From: Acidimicrobiia bacterium
GTDB taxonomy: Bacteria; Actinomycetota; Acidimicrobiia; IMCC26256; JAENVU01
DNA length: 19,457 bases
Reading direction: 5' to 3'
Assembly: GCA_016650415.1 (NCBI GenBank)
Contig: JAENVU010000184.1
Coordinates: 1 to 19,457 of the forward strand
Shown here: piece after piece, positions 5,137-12,024 of the stretch
Numbering within the stretch: position 1 is the stretch's first letter
Layout of the letters: each line of letters begins with the position of its first letter
Program-made: the position numbers and the translations under genes
Notes under the pieces: model-generated
The model's database searches: none
What the model was told of the DNA's origin: nothing
What the model saw: the letters and a program-made list of their open reading frames with translations, nothing else

Positions 5137-6498
5137 ATGTCGGACCAACGGGAATCGCGAACGACGGTGTACTGCGTCGGACTCGCGCTCGCCGCCGCGG
5201 CGTTGGGCGCGGTGCTCGGCGTGCGCGGGCCGCTGCCGGCGTTGACGCCACTCATCGCGCTCTCGTTGCTCCACGTCTTCGCCGAGAACCAGATCACCGA
5301 CCTGACACCCGAACTCGGTTCGAGTGCCGGCGTGATGCTCTGTACCGCGGCGATCGTCGTGTTCCGGACCGATCAAAGCGCGCTGGGTGTGCTGCTGGTC
5401 GGTGCCGCCGGCGGGCTGTACCTGCCGCACCTCATTCACCGTGACTGGCGCAAGCTGCTGTTCAACTGCGCGCAGTTCGCGCTCGTGGCGGTGGCGTCGG
5501 CCGGTGTGTTCTGGACGATCGTCGGCAGCGGCAAGACTTCTCCGGGGCTGTTGCTGCTCGCCGCCATCCCCACGGCGCTCACCTACTCGATCGGCAACGT
5601 GGTGTTGGTGTCCATGGCCGTGGTGCTGTCGACCGGTCAGCGCTTCCGCGATGTGCTGCTCGTCGGGAGCCGCGAATACTTCGTCTTCTACCCGTTCGCA
5701 CTCCTCGGAGTGTTCCTCGGGCTGTTGTACCTCGACTACGAACTCGCGCTGGTACCGCTGTTCCTGGTACCGCTGATCGTCGCTCGGCAGGCCTATTCCT
5801 CGTACCTCGCGCTGAAGCGTTCGCACGAGGCGACCGTGCGCATTCTCGTGGGCGCACTGGAAGCCAAGGACCCCTACACCGCGGGTCACGCGGAGCGAGT
5901 CGCCGAGTACGCGCAGTACATCGGACTGGAGCTCGGGATTCCGCCCAACCGGCTGGAGCGGCTCCGGCTCGCGGCGCTGATGCACGATGTCGGCAAGCTC
6001 GTCGTGCCGAATCACCTCCTCAACAAGCCCGGCAAGCTCACCGCCGAGGAGTTCGACATCGTCCGCAAGCACGAGGACGTCTCGGTCGAGATCTTGACCC
6101 GCATCGATTTCCTCGCACCGGTCGCGCCGAGCGCGACGAGTGAAGCCGCTCAGTTCTCGCCCATCGCCGATGACCGCGGTCAACCCGTCGAACCCCACAT
6201 CGTCGCGGTCGCCGATGCGTACGACGCGATGACCTCGACCCGGTCGTACCGCCGAGCGTTGAGTCAGGAGATCGCGTTCGCCGAGTTGCGGAAGAACTCG
6301 GGCCGCCAGTTCCACCCCCGAGTGGTCGACGCGCTGATTGCCGCGTTGCGTCGCCGGGGCGAAGTGCATGGCGCCGGCCACGAGATGTACGTCCACCACG
6401 TCAGCGCACCGAGCGGTCACCTGGGCTCGGCGGGTCTCGGTGACCTGCTGCCCGACGGTGAGGTCGAGGACGACGCCGACTCGACGGTTCGGTCATGA
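5137..6498 (+). CDS. Membrane-anchored HD-domain protein related to HD-GYP phosphodiesterases
   Basis: The 453-residue protein has an N-terminal membrane region (about 11-217) with seven or eight hydrophobic segments. A cytoplasmic HD domain follows (about 230-410). H251 (AGHAERVAEY), H283-D284 (LMHDVGKLVVP), H312 (RKHEDVS) and D360 (VADAYDAMTS) match HD-GYP metal ligands. The defining HHExxDGxGYP loop is absent, and the region before VADAYDAMTS reads PSATSEAAQFSPIADDRG instead. It may be a phosphodiesterase of altered specificity or a nucleotide sensor. The ATG at 5137 is chosen because the longer frame, from 5008, overlaps the microprotein and adds a Cys-rich, non-family N-terminus. Its own ribosome binding site is weak, so coupling to the microprotein is plausible. 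The stop overlaps the next start (ATGA). Confidence 0.85.
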   Translation: MSDQRESRTTVYCVGLALAAAALGAVLGVRGPLPALTPLIALSLLHVFAENQITDLTPELGSSAGVMLCTAAIVVFRTDQSALGVLLVGAAGGLYLPHLIHRDWRKLLFNCAQFALVAVASAGVFWTIVGSGKTSPGLLLLAAIPTALTYSIGNVVLVSMAVVLSTGQRFRDVLLVGSREYFVFYPFALLGVFLGLLYLDYELALVPLFLVPLIVARQAYSSYLALKRSHEATVRILVGALEAKDPYTAGHAERVAEYAQYIGLELGIPPNRLERLRLAALMHDVGKLVVPNHLLNKPGKLTAEEFDIVRKHEDVSVEILTRIDFLAPVAPSATSEAAQFSPIADDRGQPVEPHIVAVADAYDAMTSTRSYRRALSQEIAFAELRKNSGRQFHPRVVDALIAALRRRGEVHGAGHEMYVHHVSAPSGHLGSAGLGDLLPDGEVEDDADSTVRS

Positions 6499-7610
6499 AG
6501 TATTCGGCGCGACTGATGGTCTTGATCTTCGTCGGTGGCGCGGCGGCGGTGTTCAGTGAGCTGACCAACCGCGGCGGCCGCTCGACGGCCATCGTGTTGA
6601 TCACGCTCGGCGTTGCGCTCGGCGAGCTGATGGTCCTCCGGCCGCCGCACCGCACTCCGATTCCGCTGTCGTATGCCTTCATGCTGGTCCTGGTGCGCGG
6701 CGCAGACCCGTGGGTGTGCATTGGCGCGATCGCACTCGCCGAGCTGGCGGTGTTGCCGTTGCGGGACGGCGACTGGGCCGCTCGACTCGCGCAGAGTGGA
6801 CAACATCTCGTTGCCGGGATCGCGGCGCTGACTGCCTACGAGGCACTGATGGCGGTCGACCAACTCGGGCCGACGCCGAGACTCCTCACCGCGCTCGCCG
6901 CCGCCGGCGTCGCGGCGCTGGTCGTGCACGAGGCGGCGGCGGCTTTCACGGATCCTCGATGGCCGGAGGTCGGGGGTGCGGATCTCGCCCTCGTGGCATC
7001 GGGCATGTTGATGGCGATTGGCTTCCGCGGGGTGGAGCCGGGCGAAAGCGTCGGCCTGTGGAGCGTGGGGTTGTTCTCGATCCCGTTGCTCGCGGCGTGG
7101 TACTCGTTCGAGCGGCTGGCCCTGATTTCACGAACGTCCGAACAGACGATCGAGGCGCTCTCGGTGGTGCCGGAGTTGGCCGGGCTCGCACCGGCGGGTC
7201 ATGCCGCGCGCGTTGCCGAACTGTCGGTGCGCGTCGGCGATCAGATGGGCCTCCGGCGGCGGGAACTCGAAGACCTGCGAGCGGCCGCCCTGTTGCACCA
7301 CCTCGGCCACTTGTGCCTGGACGCGCCGGAGGCGCGTGAACGGCCGATCGAACCGTCCGAGGTGTCGGACCAGGGCGCCGAGATCCTGCGTCAGACCGAC
7401 CTCGCGGCCGCGGGTGACCTGTTGGCGACCGATGACGCCCGAGTCGGCAGTCAGATTCTGCGGGCGGTCAGCGCGTTCGACGATCTCGTGTCGCGGGACA
7501 TGGAGGCGTCCGAAGCGATGGACGCGCTCTATTCCGGCCCGGGATTTGTGTACGACTCCCGCGTCATCGACGCGCTCGACCGGATTGTCGCATCGGCGCC
7601 CTCGGTCTGA
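6495..7610 (+). CDS. Membrane protein with degenerate HD domain (pseudo-phosphodiesterase)
   Basis: The 371-residue protein repeats the layout of its upstream neighbour, with about six hydrophobic segments in residues 5-215 and an HD-like region at about 225-365. The alignment is recognisable: AGHAARVAELS matches AGHAERVAEYA, AALLHHLGHLCL matches AALMHDVGKLVV, and AVSAFDDLVSRDMEASEAMD matches AVADAYDAMTSTRSYRRALS. The catalytic HD pair has become HH, the following lysine is H, the GYP loop is missing and the ADAYD aspartate is lost. Hydrolytic activity is therefore unlikely, and a role as a partner or sensor for the first protein is the better guess. The ATG at 6495 overlaps the upstream stop by 4 bases, so the two are translationally coupled. 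Its 3' end overlaps the convergent DUF5317-like gene by 82 bp. Confidence 0.85.
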   Translation: MKYSARLMVLIFVGGAAAVFSELTNRGGRSTAIVLITLGVALGELMVLRPPHRTPIPLSYAFMLVLVRGADPWVCIGAIALAELAVLPLRDGDWAARLAQSGQHLVAGIAALTAYEALMAVDQLGPTPRLLTALAAAGVAALVVHEAAAAFTDPRWPEVGGADLALVASGMLMAIGFRGVEPGESVGLWSVGLFSIPLLAAWYSFERLALISRTSEQTIEALSVVPELAGLAPAGHAARVAELSVRVGDQMGLRRRELEDLRAAALLHHLGHLCLDAPEARERPIEPSEVSDQGAEILRQTDLAAAGDLLATDDARVGSQILRAVSAFDDLVSRDMEASEAMDALYSGPGFVYDSRVIDALDRIVASAPSV

Positions 7611-8200
7611 GGTTCGGGCTCGCGAATATCGACGACGTCCTCGGCTTCGATCGCGGGAAGTTCGACATAGCGAGTGCGGATCGGAATGCGCCGACGAGCG
7701 CGGCGGCTGTTGGCGTACGCGAACTCGACGATGCCGGCGAACAACACGAGATCGCCGATCGAAATCGCGCTGCTGATCGGTGATCCGAAGGCGAACCGAT
7801 CGGACAGGAACGGCAGGATGTCGGTGGTGCGTTCGGGGCGATGTTTGATCGTGGTCTCGCGAGGGATCCCCGGCACGACCTGATATGGCATACCGAGATT
7901 GAGCGCGATCACGAGCGCGTTCAATCCGATGCCGATGCCGATGACGATGATGCCGCGCGTGCGAATGTTGGCTGCGCAGAATCCCAACAGCGCAACGTAG
8001 GAGAGGACGAGGAACCCGGCGCCGACGTCGTCGAGGCGGGCCTTCGGCAGGTCGATGACCGCGAGGGCGACCTGCAGGCCGAGTCCGGCGGCGAGGAGCC
8101 AGGCGCGGTGGTACTTGACCTCGGTCAGCCGTTCGAACGAACCGTCGGTGAGCGGGACGACCGCGATTGCGACAACCATCGCGACGACGTAGACGAGCAC
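7529..8200 (-). CDS. DUF5317-like integral membrane protein
   Basis: The 223-residue product has five hydrophobic segments: the N-terminus VLVYVVAMVVAIAVVPL, AWLLAAGLGLQVALAVI, FLVLSYVALLGFCAANI, IGIGIGLNALVIALNLGMP and SISIGDLVLFAGIVEFAYAN. The sequence ALNLGMP followed by a periplasmic loop and then a SIGD segment is typical of the DUF5317 family of actinobacterial and Firmicutes membrane proteins, whose function is unknown. The C-terminal 40 residues are polar and probably disordered. I place the start at GTG 8200, 6 bases after a TACCGT -10 element. The ATG at 8251 would extend the protein into the promoter of the divergent crotonase gene. The tail overlaps the second HD-domain gene. Confidence 0.75.
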   Translation of the reverse strand: MLVYVVAMVVAIAVVPLTDGSFERLTEVKYHRAWLLAAGLGLQVALAVIDLPKARLDDVGAGFLVLSYVALLGFCAANIRTRGIIVIGIGIGLNALVIALNLGMPYQVVPGIPRETTIKHRPERTTDILPFLSDRFAFGSPISSAISIGDLVLFAGIVEFAYANSRRARRRIPIRTRYVELPAIEAEDVVDIREPEPQTEGADATIRSSASMTRESYTNPGPE

Positions 8201-8206
8201 CTCAGC

Positions 8207-8212
8207 ACGGTA
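8207..8212 (-). promoter_or_regulatory. -10 element (TACCGT) of the DUF5317-like gene
   Basis: TACCGT on the minus strand ends 6 bases before the GTG at 8200, predicting a leaderless transcript. It faces away from the plus-strand -10 element at 8228-8233, so the 40-bp gap serves both genes. Confidence 0.45.
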
Positions 8213-8227
8213 GTCAACGGCCCGACG

Positions 8228-8233
8228 TAGGCT
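8228..8233 (+). promoter_or_regulatory. -10 element (TAGGCT) of the first crotonase gene
   Basis: TAGGCT is followed by exactly 7 bases and then the ATG at 8241. No ribosome binding site fits between them, so a leaderless mRNA is predicted. Confidence 0.5.
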
Positions 8234-8240
8234 CCGCCGC

Positions 8241-9023
8241 ATGGTTGACAAGGAAGTGCTCTACGACGTTGCCGACGGGATCGCGCGGGTCACGATCAAC
8301 CGGCCCGAACGGCGAAACTCGATGTCCTACGGCGTCATGCAGGGATTGCGGGATGCCATGGCGGCGGCGAAGGCGGACTCGTCGGTGCGGGTCGTCGTTC
8401 TCTCGGGTGCCGGTGAGAAGGCCTTCTGTGCGGGCGCGGACCTCGGTGGCATCGCCGACAATGCCGGCGCGGTCGGCGCCCACGAAGGGCGTGGATTGCT
8501 CGCGGATCTGTTCCGCGAGATGTGGGATCTCGGCAAACCGACCATCGCCCGGGTGCGTGGGTTCGCACTCGCGGGAGGTTTCGGACTCGCGCTGGCCTGC
8601 GACATCGTGATCGCGGCCGACGACGCGCAGTTCGGCACGCCGGAGGTCAACGTCGGGCTGTGGCCGTACATGATCACGGTCCCGATGCTGCGCTCGATGC
8701 CTCCGAAGACGGCGCTCGAGCTGCAGATGACGGGTCGGCGGGTCGGTGCCGAGGAAGCCCAGCGGCTCGGGTTCGTCAGCCGCGTCGTGCCGGTCGACGA
8801 TCTGGATGCCGCGGTCGACGAGTTCGCGTCGGCGCTCGCGGCGAAGTCGGCACTGGTGCTGCGCTGGGGACGCGACGCGTTCTACCGGGTGTTGGAGATG
8901 GATGCGGATCCGGCACTCGACTACCTGCAGGGAATGTTGACCGTGCACACCCAGACCGAGGACGCCGCCGAAGGGGTTGCCGCATTCGCCGAGAAGCGGG
9001 ACCCGGTCTGGAAGGGGCGGTAG
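8241..9023 (+). CDS. Enoyl-CoA hydratase/isomerase (crotonase) family protein
   Basis: The 260-residue protein spans a whole crotonase fold. It has the NRPERRNSMS start, the oxyanion-hole segments AFCAGADLGG (61-70) and FALAGGFGLALACD (108-121), and FGTPEVNVGLWP (131-142). Of the two catalytic glutamates of classical enoyl-CoA hydratase, the first position is G115 here (AGGFGLA) and the second is kept as E135 (TPEV). It may be an isomerase, a dehydratase with one acidic residue, or another crotonase activity. Fatty-acid, branched-chain or aromatic substrates cannot be told apart. It has its own leaderless promoter and runs toward the small gene at 9039-9281. Confidence 0.88.
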   Translation: MVDKEVLYDVADGIARVTINRPERRNSMSYGVMQGLRDAMAAAKADSSVRVVVLSGAGEKAFCAGADLGGIADNAGAVGAHEGRGLLADLFREMWDLGKPTIARVRGFALAGGFGLALACDIVIAADDAQFGTPEVNVGLWPYMITVPMLRSMPPKTALELQMTGRRVGAEEAQRLGFVSRVVPVDDLDAAVDEFASALAAKSALVLRWGRDAFYRVLEMDADPALDYLQGMLTVHTQTEDAAEGVAAFAEKRDPVWKGR

Positions 9024-9038
9024 GCGGGGAGCGCGGAT

Positions 9039-9281
9039 TCAGTCGGGGGGCGCGAGCCGTTCGATGAGATTCTGCGCCGCCGTGCCGACCGTGCGTCGTT
9101 CGGCGTCGGTGGTCGCGGTTGCGAGTTGGGCCACGATGCCGGCAAGTTCCTCGACGAAACCTCGGAGTTCGGAATCGACGTTCGCGACCTTCGAGAAGGG
9201 GAGCGCCACCGTCACTGAGGGGCTGCCGTGGCGTCCGCCGATGACGTTCTTCACCGGGCCGGGCTTGATGGTTTCGTCCAT
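9039..9281 (-). CDS. Hypothetical 80-residue protein
   Basis: The product starts MDETIKPGPVKNVIGGRHGS and has a predicted beta-rich N-terminal half with SPSVTVALPFSKVAN. A helical C-terminal half containing FVEELAGIVAQLATA ends in NLIERLAPPD. It is soluble and acidic, and I do not recognise it. It is divergent from the carboxyltransferase gene. Actinobacterial acyl-CoA carboxylases often have a short epsilon subunit nearby, but the strand and sequence give no support for that role. A TAGGGT -10 element at 9317-9322 would give a leader of about 28 bases with a G-rich stretch before the ATG. Confidence 0.6.
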   Translation of the reverse strand: MDETIKPGPVKNVIGGRHGSPSVTVALPFSKVANVDSELRGFVEELAGIVAQLATATTDAERRTVGTAAQNLIERLAPPD

Positions 9282-9316
9282 TGATTCGTTGCCCCCGTGA
9301 TGTCGAAGTCAGCGCG

Positions 9317-9362
9317 ACCCTAGGTTCGACGGGCGCGCGCTGTCGACGGTCCGGCGTAGGGT
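9317..9362. promoter_or_regulatory. Divergent promoters of the 80-residue gene and the carboxyltransferase gene
   Basis: On the minus strand TAGGGT occupies 9317-9322 and would start a transcript near 9309 for the small gene. It sits in ACCCTAGGTT, which also offers TAGGTT on the plus strand (9321-9326). A second plus-strand TAGGGT at 9357-9362 predicts a start near 9370 and a leader of about 31 bases for the carboxyltransferase. That leader contains AAGGAG at 9390-9395. Unlike most genes here, this one is therefore led by a normal ribosome binding site. Confidence 0.45.
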
Positions 9363-9400
9363 CGGCCGCCATCAACCGGGTCGGCGATGAAGGAGCAACG

Positions 9401-10987
9401 GTGACCGAGAAACCGGCGAAGCGCGAGGCGGCGAAGCACGAGTGGGGCCCGCTTGTTGCAGACCTTGCCCAACGGCGCGAGCGCGCACTCGGGATGGGCG
9501 GCGAGCAGTTCGTCGAACGCCAGCGTTCGCTCGGGAAGCTCACCGTGCGCGAGCGGCTCGAGCTCCTGCTCGACCCGGGCACCTGGGTCGAATACGGGAT
9601 GCTCGCCGACCACATGGATCCGGGCCTCGGCGACCGGTACCTCGCGGCCGACGGTGCGGTCACCGGCGTCGGTGAGATCGACGGCCGGCAAGTGGCGGTC
9701 GCCGCGTACGACTTCTCCGTGATGGCGGGATCGATGGGTGCCGTCGGTGAGAACAAGATCCGTCGGATGCGCCACCACGCGATCAAGCAGCGCATCCCGA
9801 TGGTGTGGTTGCTCGACTCCGCCGGCGCGCGCATCCAGTCGACGAGTGGGTCGAGCTTCGCGGGCGCGGGCGACCTGTTCCGCGAGCAGGTCGCGATGAG
9901 CGGCGTCGTGCCGATGGTGGCGGCGATGCTGGGCCACTGTGCCGCCGGTACCGCGTACATCCCGGCTCTGGCCGACTTCGTCCCCATGGTCAAGGGCACC
10001 TCGTCGATGGCGTTGGGCGGGCGGCATCTGGTGAAGGCCGCGGTGGGTGAGGACGTGACCGAGGAGGAGATGGGCGGCTCCGGCGTTCACACCAAGATCA
10101 GTGGCGTCGCGGACCTCGAGGTGGGCGACGACGAAGAGTGTCTCCGCATCGTGCGCGAGTACCTCTCGTTCTTCCCGCAGCACAACCAGGAGCGCCCGCC
10201 GGTGCGCGAGTGCAACGATCCGGTCGACCGCCGAGCAGACGAGATCTACGACATCGTGCCCACGGCGCCCCGCCGCGCGTACGACGTGCGGAAGGTGATC
10301 ACCGCGATCGTCGACGACGGTGACTTCTTCCCGATGAAGCCGGAGTGGGCGAAGAACGTCGTCACCGGCTTGGCTCGCGTCGGCGGCGAGCCGATCGGCA
10401 TCGTGGCCAATCAACCGATGGTGCTCGGCGGCGCGCTCGACGTGAACGCGGCCGACAAGGCGGCACGGTTCGTGTGGCTGTGTGACGCGTTCGGTATCCC
10501 GCTGGTCTTCCTCCACGATGTTCCCGGGTTCATCGTCGGCTCCGCGGTGGAGAAGCAGGGGATCATTCGGCACGGGGCCAAGATGCTGTTCGCGGTGAGC
10601 GAGGCGACCGTCCCGAAGATCAGCGTCATCCTCCGCAAGAGCTACGGCGCGGGGTACTTCGTGATGAACGGGCTCGCGTACGAAGCCGACTACATCGTGT
10701 CGTGGCCCACCGCCGAGATCGCGGTGATGGGTCCCGACGGCGCGGTCAACATCATCCACCGGAAGACACTCGAAGCCGTCCCGGAGGAGGAGCGGGCCGC
10801 GAAACGGCTCGAACTCGCCGAAGAGATCCGCGCCAACATCGATCCGTACATCGCCGCGGGTCATGCGCAGCTCGACGACGTCATCGATCCGGCCGAGACC
10901 CGCCACGCGATCTGGAAGGGCCTGCACGTGTCGCGCGACAAGCAGATCGACCGCCCCTGGCGCAAGCACGGTGTCCTGCCGGTCTGA
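9401..10987 (+). CDS. Acyl-CoA carboxylase, carboxyltransferase (beta) subunit
   Basis: The 528-residue protein matches the PccB/AccD-type carboxyltransferases in length and motifs. It has KLTVRERLELLLDPGTWVE near the start, VGENKIRRM and LLDSAGARIQS, an oxyanion loop HCAAGTAYIPALADF, GGSGVHTKISGVAD, then in the second half VANQPMVLGGALDV, HDVPGFIVGS and SWPTAEIAVMGPDGAVNI. It moves the carboxyl group from carboxybiotin to an acyl-CoA. In the conserved segment that reads GGAYDVM in propionyl-CoA enzymes, this one has GAGYFVM with F420 at the likely specificity residue, so acetyl- or propionyl-CoA should not be assumed. The GTG at 9401 follows AAGGAG with 5-base spacing. A separate biotin carrier follows, and the biotin carboxylase must be elsewhere. 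Confidence 0.92.
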   Translation: MTEKPAKREAAKHEWGPLVADLAQRRERALGMGGEQFVERQRSLGKLTVRERLELLLDPGTWVEYGMLADHMDPGLGDRYLAADGAVTGVGEIDGRQVAVAAYDFSVMAGSMGAVGENKIRRMRHHAIKQRIPMVWLLDSAGARIQSTSGSSFAGAGDLFREQVAMSGVVPMVAAMLGHCAAGTAYIPALADFVPMVKGTSSMALGGRHLVKAAVGEDVTEEEMGGSGVHTKISGVADLEVGDDEECLRIVREYLSFFPQHNQERPPVRECNDPVDRRADEIYDIVPTAPRRAYDVRKVITAIVDDGDFFPMKPEWAKNVVTGLARVGGEPIGIVANQPMVLGGALDVNAADKAARFVWLCDAFGIPLVFLHDVPGFIVGSAVEKQGIIRHGAKMLFAVSEATVPKISVILRKSYGAGYFVMNGLAYEADYIVSWPTAEIAVMGPDGAVNIIHRKTLEAVPEEERAAKRLELAEEIRANIDPYIAAGHAQLDDVIDPAETRHAIWKGLHVSRDKQIDRPWRKHGVLPV

Positions 10988-11021
10988 TGGCGGGACGCCA
11001 CTCCGTTTTCCGATCAACGAT

Positions 11022-11027
11022 TAGGGT
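11022..11027 (+). promoter_or_regulatory. -10 element (TAGGGT) of the biotin carrier gene
   Basis: TAGGGT lies in the 48-bp gap after the carboxyltransferase gene and ends 8 bases before the ATG at 11036. It predicts a leaderless or nearly leaderless internal transcript for the biotin carrier and the second crotonase. Confidence 0.45.
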
Positions 11028-11035
11028 GCGCGGTC

Positions 11036-11254
11036 ATGGCTGAAATCCGCGCGGAGATCACCGCGAACGTCTGGCAAGTCGTGGTCGAAGAAGGGCAGAT
11101 GGTCGCCGAGGGCGACGAGATCTGCATCCTCGAATCCATGAAAATGGAGATCCCCGTGATCACCGAGGTGCCGGGCGTCGTACGCGAGCTGCACGTCGCG
11201 CCCGAGCAGGTCGTGCAGGAAGGCGATCTCATCGCGCTCATCGACGAGTCGTGA
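11036..11254 (+). CDS. Biotin carrier protein of acyl-CoA carboxylase (biotinyl domain)
   Basis: The 72-residue protein is a bare biotinyl/lipoyl domain. The biotin attachment motif is ILESMKMEIPV, with the modified lysine at K36. It is flanked by the usual beta-hairpin repeats, VVVEEGQMVAEGDEI before and VVQEGDLIALIDES after. Conserved hairpin valines and glycines are present, so it should fold and be biotinylated. It carries CO2 from a biotin carboxylase to the carboxyltransferase encoded upstream. Free-standing carriers of this size are known in actinobacteria, where the carboxylase subunit often also has its own carrier domain. The stop overlaps the start of the next gene by 4 bases (GTGA). 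Confidence 0.9.
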   Translation: MAEIRAEITANVWQVVVEEGQMVAEGDEICILESMKMEIPVITEVPGVVRELHVAPEQVVQEGDLIALIDES

Positions 11255-12024
11255 TCCGTTGGAGTGAGCCGGCCGAGCACGTGGGGCTGGCGATCCTGGA
11301 CCGGCCGGAGCGGCGCAACGCGCTCAATGCCGAGTTGTGCGATGACCTGCGCGGCCATCTCGAAGCGAACCATCAGCTGCGGGCCATCGTCATCGCGGGG
11401 GAGGGATCCGCGTTCTGTGCGGGCGCCGACATCGTGCGCCGCACCGCCGACCACAGCGGGTTGGCCCACGGCGGGGAGGACTCGTTCCGGCCCGCGTTCG
11501 AACTGCTCTGCGAGGAGATCCAACATCACCCGGCGCCCGTGATCGCCGCGGTGCACGGCCCCGCGATCGGCGCGGGCACCCAGCTCGCGGTCGCGTGCGA
11601 CTACCGAGTGGCGGGCCCCGGCGCCGTGTTCGGTGTCCCCGGGTCGAAGCTCGGTGTCGTGCTCAGCCCGAAGAACGTGACCCGGCTGGTGCAGCTCGTG
11701 GGCCCGACCAACGCGTCGGACCTGCTCGTGACGAGCCGCTACGTCGATCGCGACGAAGCGAACCGGCTCGGTCTGGTCACCCGGGGCGTGGACGACACTC
11801 GTACCGACGCACTCGCGTTCGCGTCCCAGATCGCCGCGCTGGCTCCGATCACCGTGCAGGGCCACAAGCGGGCCGTGAACCTGGTGAAAGCGGCGGGCGC
11901 GCTCGGCGAAGCCGCGTTGGCCGAGATCGGCGAGTGGGAACGGCGGGCGTTCCTGAGTGAGGACCTGCAGGAAGGTCTGGCCGCGTTCGCCGAGAAGCGT
12001 CCACCGAACTTCACGGGGAACTAG
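11251..12024 (+). CDS. Crotonase-family protein lacking both catalytic glutamates
   Basis: The 257-residue product shows the crotonase fold: LDRPERRNALNAEL near the start, SAFCAGADIVRR (about 53-64), VHGPAIGAGTQLAVACD and FGVPGSKLGVV. Where enoyl-CoA hydratase has its two glutamates this protein has Q (GAGTQLA) and G (VPGSK), so simple water addition is unlikely. CoA binding and oxyanion stabilisation appear intact. The GTG at 11251 overlaps the biotin carrier stop, so the protein is co-translated with the carboxylase parts and probably acts on the same CoA pathway. Its stop shares CTAG with the stop of menE on the other strand. It is not MenB, which is encoded separately at 13250. Confidence 0.85.
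   Translation: MIRWSEPAEHVGLAILDRPERRNALNAELCDDLRGHLEANHQLRAIVIAGEGSAFCAGADIVRRTADHSGLAHGGEDSFRPAFELLCEEIQHHPAPVIAAVHGPAIGAGTQLAVACDYRVAGPGAVFGVPGSKLGVVLSPKNVTRLVQLVGPTNASDLLVTSRYVDRDEANRLGLVTRGVDDTRTDALAFASQIAALAPITVQGHKRAVNLVKAAGALGEAALAEIGEWERRAFLSEDLQEGLAAFAEKRPPNFTGN

Noticed and set aside
5068..6420. 450-codon minus-strand frame opposite the first HD-domain gene
   Set aside because: It is rich in Arg, His, Asp and Gln with no fold signal, which is the typical antisense shadow of a GC-rich gene. The plus-strand product has clear HD motifs.
9039..9281. Epsilon subunit of the acyl-CoA carboxylase
   Set aside because: Size and neighbourhood fit, but it is on the opposite strand and shows none of the epsilon-subunit C-terminal features I know. 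Left as hypothetical.
9371..9400. In-frame N-terminal extension of the carboxyltransferase starting at ATC 9371, 8 bases after TAGGGT
   Set aside because: ATC starts are very rare and the GTG at 9401 has a near-perfect AAGGAG site. The extension is better read as the mRNA leader.
9320..11017. 565-codon minus-strand frame opposite the carboxyltransferase
   Set aside because: Antisense shadow with the same skewed composition. The plus strand encodes a full-length carboxyltransferase.
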